DNA from: Eudromia elegans
Lineage: Eukaryota > Chordata > Aves > Tinamiformes > Tinamidae
Length of the DNA: 64,000 bases
Reading direction: 5' to 3'
Assembly: GCA_003342815.1 (NCBI GenBank)
Contig: PTEX01000527.1
Coordinates: forward strand, 22,648 to 86,647
This document shows positions 1 to 12,201 of the stretch, piece after piece. The number at the start of each line of letters is the position of its first letter. The first letter of the stretch is position 1. The notes under the pieces are model-generated. The model was given only the letters and a program-made list of their open reading frames with translations. It was not told where the DNA came from and did not search any database. The translations under genes and the position numbers were made by a program.

Positions 1-1706
1 TATGCAAATTAGAATGTTAGAGGATGCTCAGTCTATTAAGGATATTCTCACACTATTATTTTATAAATTAATTTAAGAAAGAAAGGAGTGTTAAAATGAT
101 TGTAGTCAAAGCTTCTACTCAAATGTGATGTAGCATTAGTAGCATTTCAGAAGTGTAAATGAATATTCCTCTGCCCCTCTGTGATTCTCTGTTCACATGT
201 TATACATATGTCCTTAAGCATATTCAGAGATCAGCAGAGGTTCATCACTAGAACTAGAGCAATCACATTAATTCCATTAATACAACTACCTGAAAAAAAT
301 TTGCAAGAAAGACAAATATTTATAATTTTAATCTAGAAAGTAAAAACAGGAAGAGTTTGATCCAGTTGGCACTAGAATCCAAGCTTCCTGAGTAAAAGTT
401 CGATAGCTATATTAACTAGACAATACTGCCTTATTAAAAGTATAGTAAAAGCAGGGAAAACAACTCGCCTGTTCTCCCACCATCTTTGAATGCCTGCAAT
501 GGGGTTGTGTTCGGAGGGCAACCTGCACTGCTCCAAACTCTGCCAACACAATTCAAACCGTGAATATACACCCAAGAAACCCATGCTGGCACAAAGAGTG
601 TTATAGTCATAGACACATCCTTTATAACTAAGCCCTCACCATCTGTTCTAGCCTGTAAATGCAATAAAAATGAACATAAATCACAATGCAATCATGTAAT
701 AAAAAGTAAAATATAAGTGAGTTAGCTATATGTCCTTTATTCAATGCTTCTGTTGTGCTTTCATTTACAAATGTTTCAAACACAAATCATGAGAACAGTA
801 TTCTCTTCCCAAAAGTTATGTGAAAAAGAATTGAAATCTCTTTTTTTTTTTTTCAATCACTTCTAAAACCTTAATGGAAATTTTAAGGATGTGCTCGTAA
901 AAGAACCTTTCCTCCTGCTGTCTGAATTTCATGTGTTGCAATATAAGGTTTATTATTCAGCAGGTTTCCCGCTTTCCAAACTGCTGACAAAAATCAGTAT
1001 TCAGCAACAAAGCACACAGTACATCAAGCTGGATGTCAGACCCCTGCGAGGTGAGCATTAAAAGGACTTGATCCTTTCTTAAAAATCTCTGTTACTGTGA
1101 TGCCTTTTCAGAACATTTCAAAAACATTGATTCAGCAGCTGCTGTGTTCAAACAAATGCTCAGCGTGCTTACCAGTGTTATCACATGATCTGCTTGTCTG
1201 TGAATACCTGTTTTACAGATAAATTACACTGTCTTTGGATCTCAAGCTAAATGTCTTTCAGTGCTTTTGTGCCACCTCACAATATGGGTTCCATCCCAGG
1301 TATAAATATGATACTGCTCTAGAAGGAATAGTGAACATTGGTCCAGTTGTACTGGATGTAACGTGCTGTTATGAATTCTACATCTCTGTCAAGCAGCGTG
1401 AAAAGGCTCATGTCCAAAGAGTTCCTCTTGATTTGAGAGTCAGCTCCACTGACCTGTGGGGACACAGGTCCCTAAACAAGGCAGCCTTTACACCAGAAAG
1501 AAGAGTTTTATATCAGCCTCCTTAACCTAGGACTGGTGACAGTAGCAGCTGTCCAAGTGTCGCTGGACCCAACTGGGACCAAAGGATCCAGGCAGCCAGC
1601 ATTGGTTTCTCTCATCACAACTTCACCTACATGGGATAGAAAAATAGCTACAGATGAAAAAAAAATCTTGAAAAACAGTTTGCGTGCATGTGTATGTGTG
1701 CAGGGG
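1..1706. other. Intergenic, no gene seen
   Basis: A/T-rich DNA without a recognisable gene or repeat family. An open frame at 1235-1525 (+) has 96 codons but no recognisable domain, and nothing around it supports a gene. Confidence 0.6.
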
Positions 1707-1772
1707 GGTTGGACTAAATGACCTCTAGATGTCCCCTCCAACCTTAAGCATTCTACGATTCTATGATATATA
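1707..1772 (+). repeat. CR1 LINE 3' tail fragment
   Basis: The sequence runs from GGGGTTGGACTAAATGACCT through CCTCCAACCTTAAG to two ATTCTA(C/T)GATTCTATGAT-like 8-mers. This is the diagnostic 3' end of avian CR1 non-LTR retrotransposons in plus orientation. Only the tail is clear; any 5' part further left is too diverged to claim. Confidence 0.8.
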
Positions 1773-1815
1773 TATAAACACACATATATATACACTTACA
1801 CATATATATATCTGT
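1763..1815. repeat. TA/CA-rich simple repeat
   Basis: Alternating TATATA and CACA blocks directly follow the CR1 tail. Microsatellite growth from the CR1 terminal repeats is a common outcome. Confidence 0.7.
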
Positions 1816-4800
1816 ATATGCTGCAGATTGTTGCATACACACACACTCTTTTATCAATGCATTAAAGACAGAATGAGGTGCTTGCAGAGGTGTCGCCAGA
1901 GTGAAAGATGTAACCCTTTTAGAAAGGAAGTTTAACATGTTTCTGCCAAATGCAAATCCGTGCTTTTTTATAATGTAATGTTATGTGTGTCTAACCTGCA
2001 CACAATTTACCAAAGCACTATTCTGTTAAATAATTAAAGTAATTATAATGGTACTATTGTAATGGTTTATGAAGCAATAAGCCAGTTCCCAGCAGAATAG
2101 TCTATGAGGCCAAATGTTTCATCCCAGGGAGAGAGCAGACTTATGCAAATATAATAACATATAAATGGCTCAAGTTTAGCATTTGAATATTTGGATTTTT
2201 TGGATTCTTTTGCTTTTGTTGTTTAGCTTGTTTGAAAGAGAACAGTTGTTTGAAAGCAGAAAATGAAGGAATTGAGAGAACAAGAGAGGAAATAGTTATA
2301 TGTGTAGGTAAAGTAAGGAGGTATCATAACATTTGAAGGCAGTATATTTTCATATATAAATTCTATTTTACTTTGTTCAAATTTAATAAAGAATAAATAA
2401 AGAATAAAGAAGAATAAAGAAAGAATAAAAAATAATAAGGCATGGACATGGACAAATCATCATCATGGACAAAACATGCCGTATTTTAGTGCTACAGTTC
2501 ACCTGCATATAACTATGAATATTGAATGGCTATTTCTCTCTCTCTCTCTCTCTTGCCCATCTCCATTTCTATAGTATGCCTTTATAATATAGTTTTGTTT
2601 ACCATGAGTATTATTATAAGTGTTAATCTTCCAACTTTGCTTTTGAAGTACTTTGGTATTTAACTTTCAGATTTGACCTGAATTAAGGTCATTGCTGTGG
2701 TCACTATTGTGGATTAGATGCAAATCTGGCTCTGAGTACTGGTGACTTTCAGACCTGAAAAAACACGTTTGAGGAAGTTATTCTGAGACCATCTAATGTT
2801 TTCCTTTGCCTTTTGTTGGCAGCTTTGAAACTGACTTAGTGCAAAACTACAGCCTCGAGGATGTGTATTTGGCAGCTGTGATTCAATAACTGACACAAGT
2901 TTTTGAACAGCTGCAGTGCTCCATGGTAGGACTCGTCATGATTCAGAGAATGGTGACTCACTCTTCTTATATACTATTTCATTTCTGTGTGGTGCACTTG
3001 ATTTATTTAGCCTGTTCCTGTCTTACTGCTAATTCATAAAGAAACCTTGATTCTCCAGATAAACTGTGCGTAATTTCTAAGTATAACAAATAGATAGGAG
3101 TTTACAATTGCTTTGACAGCGGGCAGACAACATTCTCAGACACAGTTTTTCTTCACTCTTTACCGTAGTTCATTTAGTCATCTCTACATAATAATGAAAT
3201 TTAAAAAAAAAAAAGCTTTTTTAGTTTCAAACACATTTCTAAAATAGTATCTTAAGCTACTCACAAATGAAATAACTTATGGTCATATAAGAAATTAAAT
3301 ATTATCACTTTTTTTTCTGTATTATTTATGAAAGTGTCAGACTTCTGTACTGTATATGAAAACCTTTTTAAGTGTCAGATCTGAACTATATATTTTTTTA
3401 GCATACCAAGCAATGTCAGTAAAGAAATAAATAGAAATTGTGAAAGGTAATTTGTAAAATTAATAAACCCATTGACTGTATCTGTATTAACTAAAATAAC
3501 AAGTGATTGCAATGCCATGCTTGTCGTTGGCACACCACTATAAAGGAATTACTTCAAATATTTTAAGTCTTCTCAATCTTCATGTAGCTCCAATGTCTTT
3601 AACAAGACATGGCTTATATATATAACCTTATTTAATTTTAAATTTCCATAAATATTTCCACAAGAAAAAGCATTGTTTATTAAGTTTGACCAGAGCAAAA
3701 AATAAAAATAAAAATATTCTTATAGATCTTTTTTTCCTGAATTAGGAATTTTACCTATCTTTTTTAACAAGAATCACTGTTAACACATTAGCTTAGACCA
3801 TCATAAGGTCATGAGGTTAACATATCCCTCTAGAATGGAACACAAGATATCATCCACCTCTCTTTATTCAAAGTCAAATAATGTTAACAGAGCCTCTGAG
3901 TACTTCTCATTACCATTTCCTTGAATCTTTCTGAGCCTGCTGATTAAAGATTTTTTTTCTAAGATAAAGTAATTCCAGAAAGAGAGAGGAGTGATGTAAA
4001 ATGTTTGTGTCCTAGTTAGAGTCCAAAATCATGCATCACTACTGAAGTGAGATGAAAGCAACATAATGTTGCTAACTTAATTTTTTTTCTTTTTCTTTTT
4101 CATCTAGCACACGCAGCTTAATAAACGCAATAATCTTCAAAAAAGTTTTAGGAAAATCTAAATTATACTTTTATGAATTATTTGTTAACTGAAGAAGAGA
4201 TAGGAGAATAGAAAACACAGAGAACTTATTGGGTTAAACAAGATCATTGTGTCGCTTTTCACTGTTCAAGGAAGACACATTGATTTAGGACTTAATCTAT
4301 GATTGTCATCCACAGCTTTCCAAACCATAGGTCTGACATTTTTTGAGATTGGAGTGAAATGAAAGAACCTAGTATAAATGGAATTGTAACATTGCTATGA
4401 GAAAAACTTTCTCATATTCCCTAGAGAAAGCATCCTAACCAAGTATAGCACCTTCACTTACCTAAGCTTTTACAATTGAATGTTGAAAATCTACTTTTCA
4501 ACAGCTCCATTCTCCTAAGTAACAGTGCAAGTGTAGTAAGCCACAAAGAATGCATAGTTCATGGTTCTGTTGTTCTACAGCTTTCAACTGATGCTGATTG
4601 TAAAAACATACCACTAAATTCATTAACTTGGGACTGCAAATTCTGCCTTTTGAAAAACAGAAAAAAATATTTATTTAGGAACAGTGAAGATGTGCAAAAT
4701 ACATTTTAACAACCTCCATAAGAAAGAGCTGATGCCAAAATTCGTGTATACAAAATCTCAGTTTAATTAAAAGCTCTCTTGTTTTTTGAAACCAAACTGT

Positions 4801-5511
4801 GTTATAAAAGAAAAATAATGGAGCCTGAAATAAAAAATCCATGAAAAACACATCAAGTTGAACTTTTATAATCAGAAGAAATTTAGAATGACTTAATGGA
4901 GAGTTTGGGGATTTAAAATAATTTAACAGAATTAATTCCTGCCTCTAAAATTCTGATTCCTGAAATTGTGTAATAGAAAACAGAAATGTTTGCACAGCAG
5001 TAGATCTTTGTTGCACTGCTTGTTGTTGCAGAGTATTTGTTAAAAGGAAATAAAAAATCTACTCTATCAATGTGGCATATGATAATGCTTGCCTGGAATT
5101 GGGGAAATTTCTTTGTGGAAGATTTCTCTAACTGTTAGTCAAATCCTCAACTGTGAAGCATCAGTCCTTTGTCTCCTGTCAGTCCTTTGTCCTGCCAATC
5201 CTTTGTCCCATCTCTGCGGGTGACTGGGCAGGGATTTCCTGGCCCACTGAAGAACTAAGGACTCAAGTGCAGTGTATGTGTACATGAGCACAACCATGAT
5301 ATCCAGCTATTTGCAGGTATAAGTAAAGCAAAAACTTGCATTAAATATTTATAGCTCACTTTTAAAAGTACTCGAACTCTTGCTACACCTTGGTGGGAAA
5401 GAAATCAGTTAGATTTGCTTCATCTGTGTTCATTTGGGTGATTGTGTCTGCAGTTTGAAGGATTTGTTTGTGTGCTAGTAGACTAGAAAGGCAAGGTGTA
5501 GTAGACTAGAA
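1816..5511. other. Intergenic, short simple repeats only
   Basis: No gene was recognised. The stretch holds an AATAAA/GAATAAAG-rich block (2388-2437), a (TC)n run (2535-2553), three near-copies of CAGTCCTTTGTC (about 5162-5205) and a 22-bp tandem duplicate just before the next CR1 (about 5474-5516). Confidence 0.6.
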
Positions 5512-5845
5512 AGGCAATTTTCACAGGATGGAAGGGACCTCTAGAGATTATCTAGTCCAGTCTCCTGCTCCAACAGGGACACCTAGAGCACATGGCACAG
5601 GGTGGCATCCAGATGGGTTTGGAAGATCTCCAGAGAAGGGGACTCCACAACCTCTCGGGGCAGCCTGTTCCAGGGCTTTGTCATCCTCAACAGCAAAGAA
5701 ATTCTTCCTCACATGGACATGGAACTCCCTGTGTTTCAATTTGTAACCATTACCTCTTATCCTGTCACTGGCCACCGCCAAAAAGAATTTGAACCCCTTC
5801 ACCCTACATTCACCCCCCCAGGTATTTGTACATATTGATCAGACA
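5512..5845 (-). mobile_element. CR1 LINE, 5'-truncated 3' fragment
   Basis: On the plus strand the order is GGAAGGGACCTCTAGAGATT, the CAGGGTGGCATCCAGATGGG block, the CAGCCTGTTCCAGGG block and the TTCTTCCTCACATGG block, ending near GTATTTGTACATATTGATCA. This is the avian CR1 3' region read backwards, so the element lies on the minus strand with its 3' end on the left. It matches the left part of the larger CR1 at 7.4 kb and the copy at 45 kb. It carries no RT sequence. Confidence 0.9.
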
Positions 5846-7417
5846 GTTTTCTCTTCTCCAGTCCTTTGTGTTAATCAAAAACTTAATGTGAGACATGAAA
5901 AATGTAGAAGAACATTCTCTGTGAGGTCAGGAAAACAAAATAAAAGACAGAATATAAGAGAAATCATTAAAAAAAGAGGAGTGGGTTCCTCCTTGCCTCC
6001 TTTCCTTTCCTTAAAGACAGGATAAGGAAAGACAAGGTGATGGCTGGCAAGACAGCACTGGAAGTGAGTCAGGGAACGCCATAAATGACAAAGATGTTTG
6101 TATGCAGAAGCTATGGAATACAGATTATTCTTGATGAAATATCTGACAAAAGGTATTTATGCAAGAACTGCCACCTGAGCAAATTTATAAAAAGGAAAAT
6201 CGGAAAAGAGAGCTGAAGCTGGGAAAAAACTGGTGTAGTCAGGTAGTGATTTGAAGATGTTACAGAAAAGAACAGGAAAGGGAATGTGCACATAGTAGAA
6301 CGTTTACTAGCACATGATGAACAAGAGAATCTTAACTGCTGGTTACTGAAGACGTGCTATTTCTTTAGGCTGTTTTAAGAATCCCTAGACTGATATTAAC
6401 AGAGTGAAATTCACATAAATTGACTGAGCTTTTCGATCATTTCTCCTACACATTGAATCAGCTACCTGGTGGCCTAGGACATGAATAAATCTGAAGGGTT
6501 TTTTTTTTTCTTTCCTTCAGTCAGCAAAAAACCAAACACTTCCGCATTCTGTACTTTCAGTTTCTTCTTCATATGCTCAAAGTTTGTTTGCAGGAGTGAA
6601 AGAGTGGAGTTCAACAGTGTAAAAATCTCTATGAAGATATTGGAAAGAAAAATATTACCTGGAACCAAGCAATAACAGGAGATTAACGACACAGATTTAG
6701 TCTGGAGAACAAACATTGGTGATAACAATGGAACAAATTTATCCCAAACATAATAACTAATACCACTTTCTTTCAGTTAGGCAGTGATCTGGCAAAACAG
6801 ATTCTACTTTAAGCCTATATTTGTTAAACAGGTCAAATATTGTAGAAGAGCTAACCATGAAAAAAAACAAACAAAAAACAAAATAAGAAAATTCACTCTA
6901 ATTTCTCTTAGCTTGAATAAATAGGTCTCTTTAAATTAAACATTATTCAAAGGTAATCAAGTCTTCTGTAACAACTGAGGGAATAAATTAATCCTGTTCT
7001 CTCTAAATAAAATATTGAGGGATATAAAGTCAAACTTTGAGTCAAGAACAATCACCATGCTTCGTAAAACATGTCTGAAACAAAGAAAGATAAAACAAGT
7101 AAGAATAATCAAAAATTTCAACTTACGTTGAGTTGACCTTACTGCAAGATCATTATAAAATGTCATATACTGAGGAAGCTAAGCTTATAAATGACAGCAG
7201 AGGTTATATTAAATTGACTGCTCAAATACTGAAAGTCCGTGGGACAGTAATACAAAGCATTTTTGAAAAAAAAAAAAAAGTAAAAATATTCTGAATTTTA
7301 GGAAAAAAGAAAAAAATAATTTGGATAGTTAAATTGATTTTTGATAGTTTTGACAGTTTATACTCTTTATTCAAAATAGTTCATTTAATAATTTATCTTT
7401 TTTTCCACCAAAAAATC
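5846..7417. other. Intergenic, no gene seen
   Basis: A/T-rich sequence with short poly-A/T runs (for example near 6500 and 7267). No gene or repeat family was recognised. Confidence 0.6.
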
Positions 7418-8060
7418 ACAGAATCACAGAATTTTTAGGGTTGAAAGGGGTCTCTAGAGATCATCTAGTCCCATCCCCCTGCTCCAGCTCCTACACCTAG
7501 AGTACATGGGACAGGGTGGCATCCAGGTGGGTTTGGAAGATTTCCAAAAAAGGAGATGCCAAAAACCTCTCTGAGCAGCCTGTTCCAGGGATCTGTCACC
7601 CTCACAGAAAAGAATTTCTTTCTCACATGGAGGTGAAAATTCCTATGTTTTAGTTTAAAACCATTGCTCATTGTCCTATCACCGGCCACTACAGAGAACA
7701 GTTTAGCACCTTCCTCTCTACAATCACAACTCAGGAATTTCTACATATTGCTTAGATCTCCTTTCATCCTTCTCTTGTCTAGGCTAAACAGGTCCAGATC
7801 ATTTAACCTCGCTACCTTATAAAATAGGTACTCCATTCTCTCAATCATCTTGGTCTCTTGTTGCTGAATCCTCTCTAGGATCTCCATGTCCCTCCTGTAC
7901 TGGGGAGCCCAGAATTGCACCCAATACTCCAGGTGTGGCCTCACCAGAGCTGAGGAGAGGGACAGGATCACCTCCCCTGACCTACTGGCAACGTTCCTCC
8001 TCATGCAGACCAGGAGCCCAATGGCCTTCTTGGCCACAAAGGCACATTGCTGGCTCATGG

Positions 8061-8648
8061 TTAACTTGTTTTCGACCAGGACTCTGAGATCCCTCTCTGC
8101 GGAGTTGCTTCCAACAGGTCAGACCCTAATCTGTACTGGTGCCTGGGGTTATTCCTCCCGAAGTGCAGGACTTATTCTTGTTGAACCTCAGGATATTCCT
8201 CTCTACCCAACTCTTCAAGCTGTCCAAGTGCCTCTGGATGGCAGCATAGCCCTCTGGGGTGTTGACCACTCAGCCCAGTTTGGTGTCATCAGCGAACTTG
8301 CTCAGGGTGCGCTCTGTGCCCTCGTCCAAGTCGCTGATGAACAAGTTGAACAGCACTGGGCCCAGCACTGACCCTTGGGGCCACCGCTGGCCAGAGGACT
8401 CCAACTAGACTTGACCCCGTGGTTTATCACGGTCCATTCAGCTCTGCCATCCAGCCAGTCCTTGATCCACCTCACTGTCCTCACGTCCAATCCACACTTA
8501 TAGGAGCTTTCCGATAAGGATGTTGTGGGAGACTGTGTGGAAAGCCTTGCTGAAGTCAAGCTAGGCAACATCCACAGCTTTCCCATCATCCATCCATCCA
8601 GTCATCCCATTGTAGAAGGCTTTCAGGTTCATCAAACAGGACTTATCC
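8061..8648 (-). repeat. CR1 internal tandem duplication, copy 1
   Basis: It starts at TTAACTTGTTTTCGACCAGG and ends at CAAACAGGACTTATCC, where the second copy begins at once with TTAACTTGTTGTCAACCAGG. The unit spans the distal RT region. Read on the minus strand it contains the RT motif C coding sequence (K-F-A-D-D-T-K-L, near 8280-8300). The two copies differ at roughly a tenth of positions by eye. Confidence 0.85.
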
Positions 8649-9219
8649 TTAACTTGTTGTCAACCAGGACTCCCAGATCCCTCTCTGCGGAGTTGCTTCC
8701 AACAGGTCAGCCCATAATCTGTCCTGGTGCCTGGGGTTATTCCTCTCGAAGTGCAGGACCCTGCACTTATCCTTGTTGAACCTCAGGATGTTCCTCTCTG
8801 CCCAACTCTCCAAGCTGTCTAAGTCCCCCTGGAAGACTCTGGGATGCCAGCCACTCTGCTCAGTTTGGTGTCATCTGCAAACTTGCTCAGGGTGCACTCT
8901 GTTCCCTCGTCCAAGTCATTAATGAACAAGTTGAACAGCACTACACCCAGCACTGACCCCTGGAGGACACCACTGGCCACAGGCCTCTAACTAGCCCCTA
9001 TCACGACCTTCTGGGCTCTGCCATTCAACCAGTCCTTGATCCACCTCACTGTCCACTCATCCAATCCATACTTCTGGAGCTTTCCTATAAGGATGTGATG
9101 GGAGACTGTGTCAAAAGCCTTGCTAAGTCAAGGTAGACAACATCTACGAGTTTCCCGTCATGCAGCCAGCCAGTCACCCCATTGTAGAAGGCTATCAGGT
9201 TCGTCAAACATGACTTCCC
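8649..9219 (-). repeat. CR1 internal tandem duplication, copy 2
   Basis: This is colinear with 8061-8648 and again includes the K-F-A-D-D-T-K-L coding block (near 8865-8890). It joins on the right to unduplicated CR1 sequence (TTAGTGAATCCATGCTGAC). Divergence between the copies argues against a recent assembly artefact. Confidence 0.85.
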
Positions 9220-9840
9220 CTTAGTGAATCCATGCTGACTAGTCCTGATCACCTTCTCTTCCTTGACATGCCTAGAGAGCATCTGTAGGATGAGCTGCTC
9301 CACCACCTTGCCAGGGACAGAGGTGAGGGTGACAGGCTCGTAGTTTCCCGGCTCCTCTCTCTTGCCCCTTTTGAAGACTGGAGTGATGTTAACCTTCTTC
9401 TTGGGCACCTCCCCCGCTCTCCATGACCTCTCAAAGATGATGGAGAGTGACTCAGCAATATCCCTCATCAGTTCCCTCAGCACTCTTGGGTGCATCCCAT
9501 CTGGACCCATAGATTTATGGGTGTCTAGTTTGCCTGAATAATCCCTAACCCAATCCTCCTTGACGATCGGAAAGTCCTCATCTCTCCCAGTTATCTCACT
9601 TGTATCCTGGCTCTGTAGTTCATGGGGACCAGCCTTAGCAGTGAAGACTGAGGCAAAGAAGGCAATGAGTAACTCTGCCTTCTCCGCATCCTCTGTCACC
9701 ACGGCACTCTCCTCATTCAGCAGCATACTAACATTTTCCCTAGTATTCCTCTTGATGCTGATGTATTTATAGAAGCCCTCCCTGTAATTCCTGACATCTC
9801 TCGCTAGTTTTAATTCCAAGTGGGCGCTGGCATTCCTCAC
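9085..9840 (-). pseudogene. CR1 ORF2 reverse transcriptase, N-terminal half
   Basis: An open frame of 251 codons. Near residue 113 it has the S-M-G-P-D-G-M-H-P-R-V-L-R-E-L block, then I-T-P-V-F-K-R-G, the N-Y-E-P-V-T-L-T-S-V-P-G-K block and Q-H-G-F-T-K-G-K-S-C-L-T-N-L, which are RT fingers and palm motifs of the CR1/Jockey type. The expected motif A (hydrophobic D-F-S-K-A-F-D in the family) breaks at V-V-Y-L-D-L-A, where a single-base shift throws the frame. The frame is then lost and the rest of the RT continues, damaged, in the duplicated segment to the left. The protein would copy element RNA at the target site; this one cannot be functional. Confidence 0.85.
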
Positions 9841-10164
9841 TGTATCTCTGAATTCCCTGGCAATGTTCCTATCTTTTTCTCACGTGGCCTGGCCCTTCTT
9901 CCACCCTACATATGCTCTCTTCTTGTTAAGGTTGCCCAGCAGCTCCTTTCCCATCCATGCAAGTCTTCTGTCCCTCTTGCTCGACTTCTTTGTAGTAGGA
10001 ATGCACCAATCTTGGGCTTGGAGAAAGTGGTGCTTGTATATTAGTCAGCTCTCCTGGACCCCCTTTTCTTCTAGGACCCTGATCCAGGGGATTTCTCCAA
10101 AGAGCTCCCTGAGGAGGTCAAAGTAGGCTGTGTGGAAGTCCAGCGTAGTGATTCGACTTCTTAC

Positions 10165-10655
10165 TCAGCTTGCTGCATGCAGGATCATGAATTTCAACAT
10201 CTCAATATCACTACATCCAAGACTGCCCCTGACCCTCACACTTCCCAATGGACTATCTCTGTTGGTCAGTATCACATCCAGCAGTGTCCCTGCTCTTGTT
10301 GGCTCTTCAACCACCTGCGTCAAGAAGTTATCTGCAATGTTCTGCAAGAACTTCCTGGACTGTCTGCTCCCAGCTGTGTGATTATCCCAGCAGACATCAG
10401 AGTGGCTGAACTCTTCCATAAGGACCAGGATACTCTTCCATAAGGATTGCAAGGCTTCTTGCAACTGCCTGTAGAATGCTTCATCCACCTCCTCATCCTG
10501 GTCAGGAGGCCTGTAGTAAACTCCCACAACTGTGTCGCCCCTATTGCCCTGCCCTTTAATGCTCACCCATAGGCTCTCAACTCGTGCTCCATCCTCTCCT
10601 ATGCCAAGTTCCATACATCCCAGATGTTCTGTCAGGTAAAGGGCAATACAATGTA
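10165..10655 (-). pseudogene. CR1 ORF2 endonuclease remnant
   Basis: The minus-strand open frame carries G-V-Y-Y-R-P-P-D-Q-D-E-E, followed by L-M-E-E-F-S-H-S-D-V-C-W, F-L-T-Q-V-V-E-E-P-T-R, L-L-D-V-I-L-T-N-R-D and L-G-C-S-D-I-E-M. These are blocks of the CR1 APE-like endonuclease. The position usually occupied by the G-D-F-N-x-P motif reads E-E-F-S-H-S, so a catalytic residue is altered. The stretch between this and the RT frame (about 9841-10164) is CR1 sequence with shifted frames. The CR1 part ends near 10655. Confidence 0.8.
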
Positions 10656-10660
10656 AGTAC

Positions 10661-11197
10661 ATATCTGACAACTTACATAGTGTATACTTTAAGATACATC
10701 CTAAAAACAACAACAAAAAAGGCAAAACTTCTGGAAAAAAAAGGTTTTAAAGTTCATTTTTATATATTAGTTGTACAATATCATAACCTTCAGAAAGTAC
10801 AATTTTTAAAAAAAACTTTAAACAAACTTAAATCATAATTTGTTGAATTAAAGTTCAGGTTTAGCACAAATTGAAACTAATTAGGCTAGTTTCATTACAG
10901 TATGTGTTGACAGATCAGATACCGCTACACAGGCTTTTATCTAGCACACAACATCTTATATTACATGTCCCTCAAAATCTACCTTCTTCAAATGTAGCTA
11001 TAAAATTCCAATAAAGTCACAGGACTTCCTATCAAAAAGTTAAAGCTATTACATACTTCAGTCATTTGTATCATGCATTTTCCATTGCCTTATACTCAAA
11101 ATTTTATTCTTTTTGCCAACTAACGCACATTATAAAGTTTACCTTTCTACAAGAAATATTTCCAGGAATCAGTAATTAGAATTAGCAATGACAGCTG
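10661..11197. other. Intergenic, no gene seen
   Basis: A/T-rich sequence following the truncated 5' end of the CR1. Nothing was recognised. Confidence 0.6.
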
Positions 11198-11563
11198 GAG
11201 GGAGGAGATCCTCCCCTCAACTCAGCCCTCATGAGACCATATCTGGAGTACTACAGAGCTGTAGGCTCTGCATCTTGAGAGGGACATGGACCTACTCCAG
11301 CAAGTCCAAAGTACAACTACTATGACAATCAAGGGACTGCAGAATCTCTCCTATGAGGAAAGAATGAGAGAGCCGGGCCTCTTTAGCTTAAGGAAGGCTG
11401 AAAGGGGGTCTTATCAATGTGTATAAACATCGGGGGATATTCAAAATTGACCTGGACATGATCCTGTGCAAATTGCAACCTCCAGGGCATCCTGCTTGAA
11501 CAGAAGGGTTGCACTAGATGAGCTCCAGACATCCTCTGAGGTTCAGAGGTCAATCTGTGATTC
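11198..11563 (+). mobile_element. CR1 LINE 3' fragment, internally deleted
   Basis: TATCTGGAGTACTACAGAG, GGACATGGACCTACTCCAGC, ATCTCTCCTATGAGGAAAGA and GCCTCTTTAGCTTAAGGAAG are the CR1 blocks that precede the 3' UTR. They are followed by a short, degenerate GGTTGCACTAGATGAGCTCC tail. Orientation is plus, with part of the 3' UTR missing in between. It is clearly more diverged than the 7.4-kb copy. Confidence 0.8.
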
Positions 11564-12201
11564 TGCCTTGGAGTGTTTGATCTGTCACTGTCCATTCCCT
11601 TCAGGGCTTCCTCCAGGTGGCAAGGAGAACTATGGTGCAATTGGAAGGGAAGGATCCTAACCCCGCTCCATCAGGTTCCAGCTTCTTCCTGAAAGCACTT
11701 GGGGGACCTTATCCAGCACCAGGTGACAAAAAAGAAAGAAAGGCCCTAGGAGCACTCTCTCTTTGGCTTTAACAGGAAAAGATTGGCACTGGGGAGAGAA
11801 ATGGGAAAGGCCAAGAAGCAACTTAGGCTGTGAAAGCAAAAAAATGGGCTGGTTTTGAAACTATCTAGGAAACAACATCAATCTACACCAGAAAACAAAA
11901 GTCATAGATTTTATTATCACTGTCTTTAATCACAGGTTTACTTCGGGAAGTCCTGTCAAACTTATTTGTGGCTGTGATTTTTTTACGATGTAACTTAAAA
12001 TGGTAGAGACAAGTGTATTCTTTGTTGCCCCAGTTGTTCAGGATATGAATTTTTACATAACAAAAGTATTTATGAAGCTCATTATGAATGAAAAAGTGGG
12101 AAAGAAAAACAGTATTATGGGCATACAAACAACAACGGGTATCAGCATAAATCCATCTGCCATCACTGGTGGAAAACACATGTCCTGCCCTTGCTCTCCT
12201 T
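11564..12201. other. Intergenic, no gene recognised
   Basis: Mixed-composition sequence. Overlapping open frames on both strands show no recognisable domain. Confidence 0.5.

Larger units (their letters stand above)
7418..10660 (-). mobile_element. CR1 non-LTR retrotransposon (LINE), long but broken copy
   Basis: The left end is CR1 3'-tail sequence (AATCACAGAATCACAGAAT), followed rightwards by the 3' UTR blocks, RT-coding sequence and, beyond 10.1 kb, endonuclease-coding sequence. The element is therefore on the minus strand and reaches back into the endonuclease domain. CR1 mobilises through an ORF2 protein with an N-terminal APE-type endonuclease and a C-terminal reverse transcriptase. 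This copy is about 3.2 kb against roughly 4.5 kb for a complete element, so it is 5'-truncated. It carries frameshifts, stops and an internal 588-bp tandem duplication. It is a dead copy. Confidence 0.93.

Noticed and set aside
1235..1525. 96-codon plus-strand frame
   Set aside because: No recognisable motif and no supporting context.
7886..8371. 161-codon plus-strand open frame
   Set aside because: It is antisense to the CR1 LINE; its residues follow from CR1 sequence read backwards.
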